Assembly (NCBI GenBank): GCA_965219515.1 | Contig: OZ244776.1 | Location: 3,658,001 to 3,722,000 of the forward strand | Direction of reading: 5' to 3' | DNA: 64,000 nucleotides | From: Ilyomonas sp965219515 | Lineage (GTDB): Bacteria; Bacteroidota; Bacteroidia; Chitinophagales; Chitinophagaceae | In this document: positions 43,360-52,763 of the stretch, piece after piece | Layout of the letters: every line of letters starts with the position of its first letter | Numbering within the stretch: the first letter of the stretch is position 1 | Translations under genes and position numbers: made by a program | Notes under the pieces: model-generated | Told to the model about the DNA's origin: nothing | The model's input: the letters and a program-made list of their open reading frames with translations, nothing else | Databases searched by the model: none

Positions 43360-44187
43360 TTAAAAGTTCAATTCTAATTTCAGGTTAATGGAATAATAAG
43401 CATCTTTTGCACTGCTGCCCCGTCGGTTGCCAACCGGTGCGGTATTATCAGGCGTTAATTCATCTGCCCGAAAATAAAGTTCTTTTGATAATGCTGCGAT
43501 AACCGGCGTCAGGTTTTTATCAAACAGCGCCGGATCAATGTATGTTGTGCTTACATCATCTAAATAATCGGTATTCAAAACACGATATACAAGCTCGCCT
43601 TTAACGGTAAACAAAGATGAAATGCGGTACGACAAACCACCGCCAACCGGAAGCATAAACTGAGATAATTTATAATCGGGCCGACCGGTTTCTGAAAAAC
43701 TTTCTCCTTCTGTATGCAGCGGTTGAAGAAAAACCGTGGCGCCGTTAAATGTTGTTTTGGGATTAAAAGAAAAGCTGCCGACTCCGCCAAGCAAGTACGG
43801 CGATACAGGAAACGTAAAATCGGGCAAAAAATTCAATGGGTGAATTTCTGCCAGCAGGCTGATCTCGGTAATATCACTTGAAAAATTCAAATTTCGCTTG
43901 CGTACGCCTTCCTTTTTTGAGTTAGCATCAGCGCCGGTGATGCTGCCCCAGGCAAGCTCGAGCCGTGCACCGATAGTGCGGTTGTAAAGTGCGCCGATGT
44001 AAAAGCCGCCGGTGGGTTTGGAAGTAACAAAAACATCCGATTTTCCACCCAGGTCGGTAAGACAATTCATTGCGCCGCCCGAAACGCCCAACTGAGCCCT
44101 AACAGCATGGTCGTCATACAAATCTTTTTGTGCGCTTACCGAATAACAAAAACAAACCAGCAAACTTATTAATACGAGTCGGTGCAT
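43360..44187 (-). CDS. DUF6089 family outer-membrane protein
   Basis: 275 residues with a signal peptide (to about residue 19, SVSAQ). The layout of DUF6089 is visible: RAQLGVSGGAMNCLTDLGG, GFYIGALYNRTIGARLELAW, LLAEIHPLNFLPDF and a C-terminal YYSINLKLELNF strand. Beta-barrel of the outer membrane; function unknown. Single gene or weakly linked to nth 18 bp upstream on the same strand. Confidence 0.85.
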   Translation of the reverse strand: MHRLVLISLLVCFCYSVSAQKDLYDDHAVRAQLGVSGGAMNCLTDLGGKSDVFVTSKPTGGFYIGALYNRTIGARLELAWGSITGADANSKKEGVRKRNLNFSSDITEISLLAEIHPLNFLPDFTFPVSPYLLGGVGSFSFNPKTTFNGATVFLQPLHTEGESFSETGRPDYKLSQFMLPVGGGLSYRISSLFTVKGELVYRVLNTDYLDDVSTTYIDPALFDKNLTPVIAALSKELYFRADELTPDNTAPVGNRRGSSAKDAYYSINLKLELNF

Positions 44188-44205
44188 ATAGGTTAGTATA
44201 AAATC

Positions 44206-44874
44206 TTATAACGTAGCGGTTCCGGCAATATTTTTCTTCGCCACTTTCTGGTAATATTTGCAAGCCGGTTTTAGTCCGCAGATGTCGCATTTCGGAGTGC
44301 GCGCCACGCAAACATATCTGCCGTGCAAAATAAGCCAGTGGTGCGCTGTATGAACAAGTTCTTTCGGAATGTATTGAATTAACTGCAGCTCGGTAGCCAG
44401 CGGCGTTTTTGCATTATGCGATAAGCCGATGCGTGCCGATACCCGAAACACATGTGTATCTACCGCCATGTTTGGCTGTGCATCAATTACTGATGTAACC
44501 ACATTGGCCGTTTTTCTTCCCACACCCGGCAAAGTAATCAGTTGCTCAACCGTCATCGGTATTTTGCCGCCGAAATCGCTTACTACTTTTTGCGACATGC
44601 CAATGAGATGTTTTGTTTTATTGTTTGGATAAGAAATGCTTTTGATAAAAGGAAACAAATCATCAAACGTTGCCTGCGCAAGATGCTGAATGGTTGGATA
44701 TTGCAAAAAGATGGCCGGTGTTGTCATGTTCACCCTTTTATCGGTGCATTGGGCAGATAAAATAACGGCAACAATCAATTCGTAAGGATCGTAATACTTT
44801 AATTCGGTTACCGGATTGGGATTGTGTTGTTGAAAAAATTGAATAACGAAGGCAAAGCGTTCTTTACGTGTCAT
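44206..44874 (-). CDS. nth: Endonuclease III
   Basis: 222 residues from MTRKERFAF. The helix-hairpin-helix LPGVGRKTANVV carries catalytic Lys121, and Asp139 (AVDTHVFRV) is the general base. The [4Fe-4S] ligands are Cys189, Cys196, Cys199 and Cys205 (C-x6-C-x2-C-x5-C). A bifunctional DNA glycosylase/AP lyase for oxidised pyrimidines in base-excision repair. The start at 44898 is possible but adds eight non-conserved residues. Preceded by inverted-repeat copy 2. Confidence 0.96.
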   Translation of the reverse strand: MTRKERFAFVIQFFQQHNPNPVTELKYYDPYELIVAVILSAQCTDKRVNMTTPAIFLQYPTIQHLAQATFDDLFPFIKSISYPNNKTKHLIGMSQKVVSDFGGKIPMTVEQLITLPGVGRKTANVVTSVIDAQPNMAVDTHVFRVSARIGLSHNAKTPLATELQLIQYIPKELVHTAHHWLILHGRYVCVARTPKCDICGLKPACKYYQKVAKKNIAGTATL

Positions 44875-44900
44875 AAACTTTGTAATTAAAACAGGCAAAT

Positions 44901-45060
44901 GAAATACAGATGATACCTATTTCGTGAATGGAGGAAAAAGATAATCCGAGCTGAGATGAATAAGATGTCTGAGATTTTTGGGATAGATATATTCAATCTT
45001 ATTTATTCAATGTCAATTCCGGAAAATCCGTGCATGCAGTCAGTGTTATCCGTATTTTAT
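44901..45060. repeat. Long inverted-repeat intergenic element (copy 2)
   Basis: A diverged relative of 10523-10701: shared blocks are ATAAGAtgTCTGA, TTTTTGGGATAGAT, ATATTCAATCTTA, and TGAATCCGTG-like GGAAAATCCGTGCATG. End arms AATACAGATGATAC and ATTATCCGTATT-type pair imperfectly. It spans the nth-rodA gap and reaches the rodA stop codon. Confidence 0.6.
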
Positions 45061-46409
45061 CGCAATACCATATTTCTATCTGCATCCAGCCTCACCAGTA
45101 CAAATATCAATATGGTAAAGGTAAGCAGCGAAGAACCGCCGTAGCTAACCAATGGCAATGGAATACCCACAATCGGAAACAGGCCAATGGTCATACAAAC
45201 ATTAATCGCGATATGCAGAAATAAAATGCTGGCAACGCTGTACGCATATACACGGCTGAAAGTGCTTCGCTGCCGCTCTGCCATGTGAATAATCCGAAGT
45301 AACAAGAAGAAATAAACCAGCAGAAACAGCAGGCAGCCGATAAAGCCAAAGGCTTCTCCCAACGAAGTAAAAATGAAATCGGTGTGCTGCTCCGGCACAT
45401 ATTTGCCGCGTGTTTGCGTACCTTTTAAAAATCCTCTGCCCGCAAGCCCGCCCGAGCCAATGGCTATCTTGCTTTGCCGAACATTGTAATCGTCAGGTTT
45501 TATCACATTTTTCTTGGCGGCTTCCAGTGTTTGTGCGCTTTTATTCTGACCACAATCATAATCTTTACCTACCATGCTGTAAATACGCTGGCTTTGGTAG
45601 CACTGAAAAACATTATTAAAAATATACGGCACGGCAAACACCGAAATGCCTACGCATACAAACCAGATGAGAATGACATAAATTAAAACCCCAAAACTTT
45701 TTTTTATTTTATAGCGATAAAAATAAATGGCTATCAAAGCGATGATGGTAAGAATGACAAACAGCACGATTGATGGTAAAACCAGCGTAGCTACCACCAG
45801 CGCACCAAACGAGCCGCCCACCACCAGAATCCAGCCGGGCAAGCCTTCGCGATACATGACAACAAAAAAGGAAGCGTAAACAATTGCCAGCCCGGTCTCG
45901 TTTTGCGCAACCGACAACACCGCGGGCAGCATGGCAATAATGGCTGCCATAATCTGCGAAGACAATTTGCTGAAATCCAGGTCTTGCCGTGCGAGATATT
46001 TGGCTAATGCCAAAGCGGCAAATATTTTACACAATTCTGCAGGCTGCAGGTTAAAGCCGCCGCCAAGCGGAATCCAGCTTTTGCTGCCGTTGATATTTTT
46101 ACCAATGACAAAAGTGGCCAACATCAGCAGAATGCCAAATAAATAAAACAGGTTGGCAAAAGCGGTATATAATTTACTGTCGCTAAGTAAGATAAACGTA
46201 GCTACAACAATGCAGATGCCGGTAAACAAAACCTGTTTGCTGTAATTGGTTTGACCGGAAAAAAAAGAAGATAACGTTCTTTCATCCGGATTGTATTCCA
46301 CCATAAAAATGCACAAGATGCCCACGCAAACCAGAAAAGCATATATCATCACCGTAAGCCAGTCAATGCCTTTTGAAACAGATTTATTGGAATAGTAAAC
46401 GGTACTCAT
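45057..46409 (-). CDS. rodA: Rod-shape peptidoglycan glycosyltransferase RodA
   Basis: 450 residues, about ten membrane helices, SEDS family. Conserved motifs are KSWIPLGGGFNLQPAELCKI, YKIKKSFGV, GRGFLKGTQTRGKYVPEQHTDFIF and GLFPIVGIPLPLVSYGGSSL, typical of RodA/FtsW. The pair with mrdA (4-nt overlap, 46406-46409) indicates RodA. It polymerises lipid II glycan strands for elongation. The extra loop around residues 250-300 (cytoplasmic/periplasmic, with Cys) lengthens the protein. Confidence 0.95.
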   Translation of the reverse strand: MSTVYYSNKSVSKGIDWLTVMIYAFLVCVGILCIFMVEYNPDERTLSSFFSGQTNYSKQVLFTGICIVVATFILLSDSKLYTAFANLFYLFGILLMLATFVIGKNINGSKSWIPLGGGFNLQPAELCKIFAALALAKYLARQDLDFSKLSSQIMAAIIAMLPAVLSVAQNETGLAIVYASFFVVMYREGLPGWILVVGGSFGALVVATLVLPSIVLFVILTIIALIAIYFYRYKIKKSFGVLIYVILIWFVCVGISVFAVPYIFNNVFQCYQSQRIYSMVGKDYDCGQNKSAQTLEAAKKNVIKPDDYNVRQSKIAIGSGGLAGRGFLKGTQTRGKYVPEQHTDFIFTSLGEAFGFIGCLLFLLVYFFLLLRIIHMAERQRSTFSRVYAYSVASILFLHIAINVCMTIGLFPIVGIPLPLVSYGGSSLLTFTILIFVLVRLDADRNMVLR

Positions 46410-48502
46410 GGTTTGTTGATATTTGGCTTTTTTCTGTTGCTGTCTGCCGGGGAGATGGCCGGTAGTTGTTGTGGTATTTGTTCGTTGCCCGATGAGGAAT
46501 CTTTCCGGTTCGGCTCTGCCTCCGGGTCGAACGTAATTTTCCGGTTTTCTAAATTATTATCCAGTTTGGTGTTTGGAATGGTATCTGTTTCTACTTTGGC
46601 GGCCGCCTTTGCCGCGCGTATCGAATCTTTTTTGTAATACCAATGCTTAATGGCTTCCGGTATCAGATCGGCAGACGATACACGGTCAATTTCTTTTATC
46701 CTGTCTGTTGCTATGGTATCATTCAGATATTTTTCAATCATAAAAGAAGCTATCGGTCCAGCCCAGGTAGCGCCATAACCGGCGTTTTCAACCACCACGG
46801 CAACCGCTATTTTCGGGTCTTCTTCCGGTGCAAACGCTACAAAAATAGAGTGATTTTTTCCATGCGGGTTTTGCGCGGTGCCGGTTTTTGCGCAATAATT
46901 AATGCCTGGAATTTTTATGCGGGATGCGGTACCCATAATCGTTACATCGTGCATGCCCTGATGAACGGCGTCATAATCTTCTTTGCTAATGTGGGTTGCA
47001 ATATGCTTTTCGCGGTATTTGTTAAAAAAAGATGAGTCTTCTATCGTTTCATTTTCTACGCTGTCCACAAAATGCGGTGTATAATAGTAACCGCTGTTGG
47101 CAATAATGGCCATCAGGTTGGCCAATTGTAAGGGTGTTGCCAGCATTCTGTCCTGACCAATACCCAACGTTTCATTAAAGCAGCTTCCCCAATGACTGTT
47201 TCCGTAATCTCTGGTATAGTTCGCTGTGTCTGGCACCTTGCCGCCATCTTCACTTGGCAAATCAATGCCTAACCGTCTTCCCATACCAAAGTTATTCATG
47301 TACTGTTTCCATTTCATATATCCGATACGCGGATTGTCATAAGCCTGATTGTCAACCGCCATGCGGTACACATTTACAAAATAAGAATTGCATGAATTGG
47401 CTAACGCGATACGCAAATTAGCTGCATGACCGCCGCCACTGTGTGTGCACCGGACGCGTACCCCGCAGGCGGTGTAGGCGCCAGGGCAGGGATAACCATA
47501 CGCCGGTGTAATTAAGCCCTCATCCAAAGCAATCAATGCGCCCAACGGTTTAAAGGTAGAACCGGGCGGGTATTGCCCTTTTATGGCGCGGTTGAACAAT
47601 GGCTTTGCCGTATCTAAAAACATGCGGCTGAAATTTTTTCTGCGTACCGAGCCGGTTAATTCCTGCGGGTCGTAACTCGGTCCCGATGCCATGGCTATAA
47701 TACCGCCCGTTTTGGGGTTAATAGCTACGGCGCTGCCAATTTTATTTTTTAATAATTTTTCGGCAAGCTGCTGCACGTTTACATCAACGCTTGTATATAG
47801 GTTTCTGCCGGCAACTGCGGACGTATCAAAATCGCCTTTCTCGTAAGAGCCTACAATGCGGGCATGATTGTCACGAATCAAACGCTTTACGCCACGCTGA
47901 CCCATCAGTATTTTTTCGTAGGTTTTTTCCAGACCGGCAAGACCGGCATAATCGCCTTGTTCATAACCTTCGCCCGCATGTCTGCGAAGAAAAGCCGTAT
48001 CTATTTCGCCGATATACCCCAATACTTGAGCTGCTACATGATACGGATAGCTTCTGATGGGGCGTTCCTGCAAAACAAAGCCGGGAAACTTGTACATGTT
48101 TTCGTTGAGGCGGGCGTATTTTTCGGACGATAACAGCGCTTCAAACGTACCGGGCTTGTAACGCGAATTTTTGTAAATGCTGGTCAACACGCGCTTTTTA
48201 AATTCTGCCGTATCGATGCCGAGAATATGGCATAGCGATGCCGTATCGGTTCCCCTGATTTCGGAAGGCGTAATCATTAAATCATACATCACTGTATTTT
48301 CAAGAATGGCGCGGCGGTTGCGGTCGTAAATAATGCCGCGGTCGGGATATACCACTTTTCGGTAAATGGCATTATTTTCTGCCTGTATCCGGTATTCGGA
48401 TGAAAACAATTGCAAATGCAAAAGTTGTGAAATGACAATCACAAAAACAACAAGAAAAATGATCTGGATAATCCGGCTCCTCGCTTCGTTATAAACCCGC
48501 AT
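46406..48502 (-). CDS. mrdA: Penicillin-binding protein 2 (transpeptidase)
   Basis: 698 residues. N-terminal membrane helix (about 10-30), dimerisation domain (VVYPDRGIIYDRNRR), then transpeptidase motifs: Ser315-x-x-Lys318 in GSTFK, S370-C-N, and KTGT at 539-542. The C-terminal about 80 residues are charged and low in complexity. Class B PBP2 acting with RodA. Overlaps rodA by 4 nt. In relatives it usually follows mreB-mreC-mreD; here a divergent gene lies directly upstream and mreBCD are not in the window. Confidence 0.95.
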   Translation of the reverse strand: MRVYNEARSRIIQIIFLVVFVIVISQLLHLQLFSSEYRIQAENNAIYRKVVYPDRGIIYDRNRRAILENTVMYDLMITPSEIRGTDTASLCHILGIDTAEFKKRVLTSIYKNSRYKPGTFEALLSSEKYARLNENMYKFPGFVLQERPIRSYPYHVAAQVLGYIGEIDTAFLRRHAGEGYEQGDYAGLAGLEKTYEKILMGQRGVKRLIRDNHARIVGSYEKGDFDTSAVAGRNLYTSVDVNVQQLAEKLLKNKIGSAVAINPKTGGIIAMASGPSYDPQELTGSVRRKNFSRMFLDTAKPLFNRAIKGQYPPGSTFKPLGALIALDEGLITPAYGYPCPGAYTACGVRVRCTHSGGGHAANLRIALANSCNSYFVNVYRMAVDNQAYDNPRIGYMKWKQYMNNFGMGRRLGIDLPSEDGGKVPDTANYTRDYGNSHWGSCFNETLGIGQDRMLATPLQLANLMAIIANSGYYYTPHFVDSVENETIEDSSFFNKYREKHIATHISKEDYDAVHQGMHDVTIMGTASRIKIPGINYCAKTGTAQNPHGKNHSIFVAFAPEEDPKIAVAVVVENAGYGATWAGPIASFMIEKYLNDTIATDRIKEIDRVSSADLIPEAIKHWYYKKDSIRAAKAAAKVETDTIPNTKLDNNLENRKITFDPEAEPNRKDSSSGNEQIPQQLPAISPADSNRKKPNINKP

Positions 48503-48720
48503 GTTAGATCAGAAGATAAAAAAGATGAAAAGTTTGAAATACTGCTTTACAAAATTGCTGTTTTGGCACACATAACTATAACGCGGGTAAAAAAAAATAT
48601 TTTACATTCAAAAATGAAATTTATGCACAACTATTATTGATTGAGATAGTTACCAGCTTTTACAGAGCAAATTAACATACATCTGCCGGCTTCGCATTTT
48701 TCATTTTTTAGGTTAACCAA

Positions 48721-48728
48721 TATCTTTG
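48721..48728 (+). promoter_or_regulatory. Candidate -7 box, nearly leaderless
   Basis: TATCTTTG lies 5 bases before the ATG of the Lon-N-domain gene. If used, the transcript would have almost no leader. No good -33 motif was seen. Confidence 0.3.
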
Positions 48729-48733
48729 TTTGT

Positions 48734-49375
48734 ATGATTAATTTTGTTCCGATCTTTCCTTTGGAAATCGTAGTTTATCCGGGCGAGCAGTTGAACCTGC
48801 ACATTTTTGAAGAGCGATACAAGCAATTGGTTACAGATTGCGTTGCCGAGAAAAAACCATTTGGCATTCCTGCGGTATTAAAAAATAATGTAGCGGAAAT
48901 AGGTACGCTGGTAGAAATAACCGAAGTGGCTGCTGTGCATGAAGATGGTAAAATTGACCTTCGCACAAAGGGCGTTATTGTGTTTCGCATTTTGGAAGTC
49001 ATTAAAAATGTTCCTGATAAATTATATAGCGGCGCCATTGTAGATTATCCGGCAAATAACGATGCGCGGCAGGTAAAGTTGATGAAGCGTGTAATGAACG
49101 GGCTGCGCGAGCTGCATAAGCTTTTAAAAGTAAACAAAGACTTTAAAAAACCGGACGAAGAGTTGCGCAGTTACGATATTGCGCATCACGCAGGCTTGTC
49201 GCTGGAAGAAGAATACGAACTCCTGGGTTTAATGCGCGAAGACCAGCGGCTGGAGTATTTAAAACGACATTTAAAAAAAGTGCTGCCTGCCGTTTTAGGC
49301 GCCGAAATGCTGAAAGAAAGAGTAAAACTCAACGGCCATTTTAAAGAACTGAAAGGCTTCGATCTGAATCTTTAA
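48734..49375 (+). CDS. Lon N-terminal (substrate-binding) domain protein
   Basis: 213 residues, only the LON substrate-binding domain: VPIFPLEIVVYPGEQLNLHIFEERY is the family start, followed by beta-rich FGIPAVLKNNVAEIGTLVEI and helical LGLMREDQRLEYLKRHLKK. No ATPase or protease domain, so this is the stand-alone family of unknown role, common in Bacteroidota. Convergent with and overlapping the next gene by 4 nt. Confidence 0.9.
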   Translation: MINFVPIFPLEIVVYPGEQLNLHIFEERYKQLVTDCVAEKKPFGIPAVLKNNVAEIGTLVEITEVAAVHEDGKIDLRTKGVIVFRILEVIKNVPDKLYSGAIVDYPANNDARQVKLMKRVMNGLRELHKLLKVNKDFKKPDEELRSYDIAHHAGLSLEEEYELLGLMREDQRLEYLKRHLKKVLPAVLGAEMLKERVKLNGHFKELKGFDLNL

Positions 49376-50025
49376 GATTGAACAATTTGCTGAAGCGCTT
49401 TCATGTTTTCCTGTTCGTTAAAAACAGCTTTTACTTCAACCGTAAAACCGGTAAGAGCAAGGCTTGCTATTGTTCCTGTCTTGCCTTTGTATTCAAGTTC
49501 ATAATTTCCGTTTAGCAAAAAATATTGTTCTATGGATTGATGTTCCGGATCAATCAGCCAGTATTCCTGTACACCGTGCATGGCATAATCAATAAATTTT
49601 ATGCCGCGGTCGTTCTTTTCTGTTGACGGAGATAACGCCTCAACAATTAAATCCGGGGCGGGAAATAACATCTGGTCATCTGTAAACAACTGCGTCTTCT
49701 CCTTTTTAAAAAAAACAATATCCGGCTCATAACTGTTGCGGGTAAGATGAATCATAATTTTTTCTGTAAACACACTGCCTGAATTATGTTTAAGTGCATA
49801 TGTGTGCATTAACGTTACCAATTTAAGAGAAGCACCAGCGTGTTTAAGTTTCACGGGCGAATGCATAATTGTTTCACCATTGATAAATTCAGCCTTATCG
49901 CTTTCTGTAATTGTATTATAAAATTCTTCGCGCCGCTTATCTTCCTCTTCTATAATCTGGTTCAGTTCGCTCACCAAAGACTTCATGTTCGGCTGTTGCT
50001 TTATCTGTTCTATCAATGTATCCAT
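49372..50025 (-). CDS. Uma2-family (DUF820) putative endonuclease
   Basis: 217 residues. The restriction-endonuclease-like core is visible as EPDIVFFKKEK, DLIVEALSPSTEKNDRGIKF and AMHGVQEYWLIDPEHQSIEQ, with Asp, Glu and Lys in the PD-(D/E)xK arrangement. The N-terminus is helical (IEEEDKRREEFYNTITES). This family is numerous in cyanobacteria and scattered in Bacteroidota. Activity is predicted but rarely shown; no mobile-element neighbours here. The stop overlaps the convergent gene by 4 nt. Confidence 0.88.
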   Translation of the reverse strand: MDTLIEQIKQQPNMKSLVSELNQIIEEEDKRREEFYNTITESDKAEFINGETIMHSPVKLKHAGASLKLVTLMHTYALKHNSGSVFTEKIMIHLTRNSYEPDIVFFKKEKTQLFTDDQMLFPAPDLIVEALSPSTEKNDRGIKFIDYAMHGVQEYWLIDPEHQSIEQYFLLNGNYELEYKGKTGTIASLALTGFTVEVKAVFNEQENMKALQQIVQS

Positions 50026-50114
50026 AACCGCCCGGTTTATATTTTTTAAAATTACATTTTTATCGGTAAAAACAGGTAACGCTTTATTCTTCTAATTTAG
50101 CTTTTTTAAAGAAT

Positions 50115-50840
50115 ATGAAAACAACACTTTGTTTCGATTTTGGCAATACGCGGCTTAAGTGCGCTATTTTTTATGGTAAAAATTTAGAGGAAGTAATTGT
50201 ACTTGCTGATAACAATCCGCAAACGATTGACAATCTGTTGCAGCAATATCAGCCATCAAAAACCATTTTGTCTTCCGTTATCAATCACCCGCAGGAAACG
50301 GAAGAATTACTATCGCAGCAAACTTCATTTCATAAATTATCGTACAAAAGCAAACTGCCTTTCACCACGCCGGTTGGCAAGCCGGAAAGCATTGGCGCCG
50401 ATCGTCTGGCACTGGCGGCAGCAGCCGTTACGTTATGTCCGCGCAAACATAATCTTGTAATTGCTTTGGGCTCGTGCATTACATTCAACTACATCAATAA
50501 GTTTGGAGAATTTTTAGGCGGCAGCATTTCGCCGGGTTTGGAAATGCGTTTTAAAGCCATGCACGATCATACGGCTTTGTTGCCGATGATAGAACCCGAC
50601 CGGAATTTTCCGCTCATCGGCTACGATACGCGCACCAATTTATTAAGCGGCGTTATACTCGGAATAAGCAAAGAAATAGATGGTTTTATAGATGAATATC
50701 TGTTGAGATACAGCAACTTTAACGCGCATTTAACCGGGGGTAACATGCTGTTTTTCCAGCCGCATCTCAAAAACAAGATATTTGCAGACTCCGATTTTTT
50801 ATACAAAGGATTATATGCGATCAGCGAAGCAAATCATTAA
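50115..50840 (+). CDS. coaX: Type III pantothenate kinase
   Basis: 241 residues. Phosphate motif 1 is DFGNTRLKCAIF, then GADRLALAAAA (G-A-D-R) and LVIALGSCITFNYI (the Thr of the usual GTA replaced by Cys in SCITF), with HLTGGNM near the C-terminus. It phosphorylates pantothenate in the first step of CoA synthesis, needs a monovalent cation and is not inhibited by CoA. Overlaps the next gene (start 50815) by 26 nt. Confidence 0.93.
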   Translation: MKTTLCFDFGNTRLKCAIFYGKNLEEVIVLADNNPQTIDNLLQQYQPSKTILSSVINHPQETEELLSQQTSFHKLSYKSKLPFTTPVGKPESIGADRLALAAAAVTLCPRKHNLVIALGSCITFNYINKFGEFLGGSISPGLEMRFKAMHDHTALLPMIEPDRNFPLIGYDTRTNLLSGVILGISKEIDGFIDEYLLRYSNFNAHLTGGNMLFFQPHLKNKIFADSDFLYKGLYAISEANH

Positions 50841-52179
50841 TTATACTGCTCTTTTTATTACTGTTTTTTTACCGGCTTCTTTACTGCTGGCGCAGGAAAA
50901 TTCGCCGTATTCAAGATACGGCATTGGCGATTTATATCCGTCTCAAACCATTGCTGCGCGCGGGCTGGCGGGTCTTACGGCTGCTTATTCCGACGGCAGA
51001 ACACTAAATACCGATAACCCGGCCTCATACAGCAATATTCCATCTTATTCAAACGGCGGCTTGTTTACCTTCGATGTGGGCGTAAGCTTAGACGCCCGCA
51101 CTTTGCACAATGCAAAACCGGTATTGAAATATAATTCTGTCAATCTCATTCCTTCTTATATACTGGTTGGTTTTCCGTTAAATAAAAAGCATTGGGGCAT
51201 GGCGGCAGGTCTGAAGCCGGTGTCGCGCATCAATTATAATATTGAGAGTTTTACCAATGGCGTGGATAGTAGTATTCACACACTTTATAATGGCAGCGGC
51301 GGATTGAATGAAGCATTTGTGGGCATAGGCAAACGTTGGGGCGGCTTAAGCATTGGCGTAAACGGCGGTTATTTATTCGGCAGAAAAGAAATTACTACCA
51401 ATGTATTGGTAGTAAACGATTCGGTGGGTTATCATAATGGCAACGTTGCCAGCACAAGCAATTACGGCGGTTTGTTTGCCAATGCAGGTGTGCAGCTTCA
51501 CATTAAACTAAATAAAAAAGACAGTGCCGACAAAACAAAATCGGCTTACGGGTTGACCATCGGCGCTGCCGGTACGCTGAAGCAAAAGATTAATGTCTAC
51601 TCAAATGTATTAAACGAAACTTTTTTTTATAATGCCGATGGCGCTGAATTGCCTTACGATACGGTTAGCTATAGAAAAAATCCTACCGATAAGGCTACAT
51701 TGCCCATGACCATCAACTTTGGTGTTATGCTTAACAAAGAGGTTTCTGCTTACCCTTACAGCGATAATAAATGGATGATTGGCGCAGAATTTTCGGCAGG
51801 CAACTGGGGAAACGATTATCGTTACAACCATCAGAAAGATGCGGTAACTAACAACTGGATGCTTCGCGCCGGCGGGGCTTACACGCCCGACCCGTTTGCA
51901 ACAAGCTTTTTTGCCCATACCATTTACCGGCTTGGCATTTTTACCGGTAAAGATTATATAGACGCCGATGGCAACGGCTTGAAAACAACAGCCGTAACGC
52001 TGGGTTTTGGGTTAAAGGTAAAAACACCGCGCTATTCTAACCAGTCAACCATTATAAATACCGCCATTGAAATTGGCAAGCGCGGCACAAATGCGAATAA
52101 TGTTACGGAAAATTTTTTCAAAATTTCGGCAGGCTTATCTTTAAGCGATCTCTGGTTTCAAAAGCGCAAGTATGAATAG
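50815..52179 (+). CDS. Outer-membrane protein (FadL/porin-like), probable beta-barrel
   Basis: 454 residues from MRSAKQIINYTALF, with a signal peptide ending near LLLAQ. An earlier ATG at 50782 lies inside coaX and spoils the signal peptide. The mature start SPYSRYGIGDLYPSQ is highly characteristic of a Bacteroidota outer-membrane family (ENSPYSRYGIGD, followed by ARGLAGLTAAY). The rest is Gly- and aromatic-rich barrel strands, and it ends in LSLSDLWFQKRKYE. Gene order coaX-this-lptC is seen in Chitinophagaceae. Role unknown. Confidence 0.85.
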   Translation: MRSAKQIINYTALFITVFLPASLLLAQENSPYSRYGIGDLYPSQTIAARGLAGLTAAYSDGRTLNTDNPASYSNIPSYSNGGLFTFDVGVSLDARTLHNAKPVLKYNSVNLIPSYILVGFPLNKKHWGMAAGLKPVSRINYNIESFTNGVDSSIHTLYNGSGGLNEAFVGIGKRWGGLSIGVNGGYLFGRKEITTNVLVVNDSVGYHNGNVASTSNYGGLFANAGVQLHIKLNKKDSADKTKSAYGLTIGAAGTLKQKINVYSNVLNETFFYNADGAELPYDTVSYRKNPTDKATLPMTINFGVMLNKEVSAYPYSDNKWMIGAEFSAGNWGNDYRYNHQKDAVTNNWMLRAGGAYTPDPFATSFFAHTIYRLGIFTGKDYIDADGNGLKTTAVTLGFGLKVKTPRYSNQSTIINTAIEIGKRGTNANNVTENFFKISAGLSLSDLWFQKRKYE

Positions 52180-52750
52180 TTTTTTCAACTATAACAATAT
52201 CGTAAAGGCAGTTCTTTTCATGAGCTGCTTTTTTGTATCTGCCTGCGAAAACGATATTAAACAGGTGCAGGCGTTAAGCCAGAAAAAAACCAGCGTTGAA
52301 CAGGCAACAGATGTGGTAAGTTATTTAAGCCAGGATGCTTTGGTTAAAGCAAAGCTTACATCGCCGGTTATGCTGCGCATTCAGGCAGATACGCCGCGCA
52401 CCGAATTTCCCAAAACACTGCATGTTGACTTCTATAACGACAGCACCATAATAGAAAGCCAGCTTTTTGCCAAGTATGGCCGTTATATGGAAAATCAAAG
52501 CAAAGTATTGCTGAGAGACAGCGTGGTGGTGTATAATATTAAAGGCGATACCATGCGCACCAATGAACTTTGGTGGGATCAAAACTTAGGAAGTTTTTAT
52601 ACCGATAAGCCGGTTTCTATTCATCAGCCGGATGGCACGATTATCAATTCTATCGGTATGAAAGCGAATCAGGATTTGAACAACATTCAAATGTTCCATA
52701 TCCTACCAACTACATTTCTGTATGTGGCAGATACAACGCTGCCGCAATAA
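52172..52750 (+). CDS. lptC: LPS export protein LptC-like lipoprotein
   Basis: 192 residues with an N-terminal hydrophobic segment and lipobox (FFVSAC). The mature part is the LptC/DUF1239 beta-jellyroll: YGRYMENQSKVLLRDSVVVY, then TMRTNELWWDQNLGSFYTDK. It bridges LptF/G to LptA in lipopolysaccharide transport. Overlaps the outer-membrane gene by 8 nt, so translational coupling is likely. Confidence 0.88.
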   Translation: MNSFFNYNNIVKAVLFMSCFFVSACENDIKQVQALSQKKTSVEQATDVVSYLSQDALVKAKLTSPVMLRIQADTPRTEFPKTLHVDFYNDSTIIESQLFAKYGRYMENQSKVLLRDSVVVYNIKGDTMRTNELWWDQNLGSFYTDKPVSIHQPDGTIINSIGMKANQDLNNIQMFHILPTTFLYVADTTLPQ

Positions 52751-52763
52751 AACAAAAACAAAG

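Noticed and set aside
50782..50814. Earlier ATG for the outer-membrane protein after coaX
   Set aside because: It puts eleven unusual residues before a good Sec signal peptide; MRSAKQ fits better.
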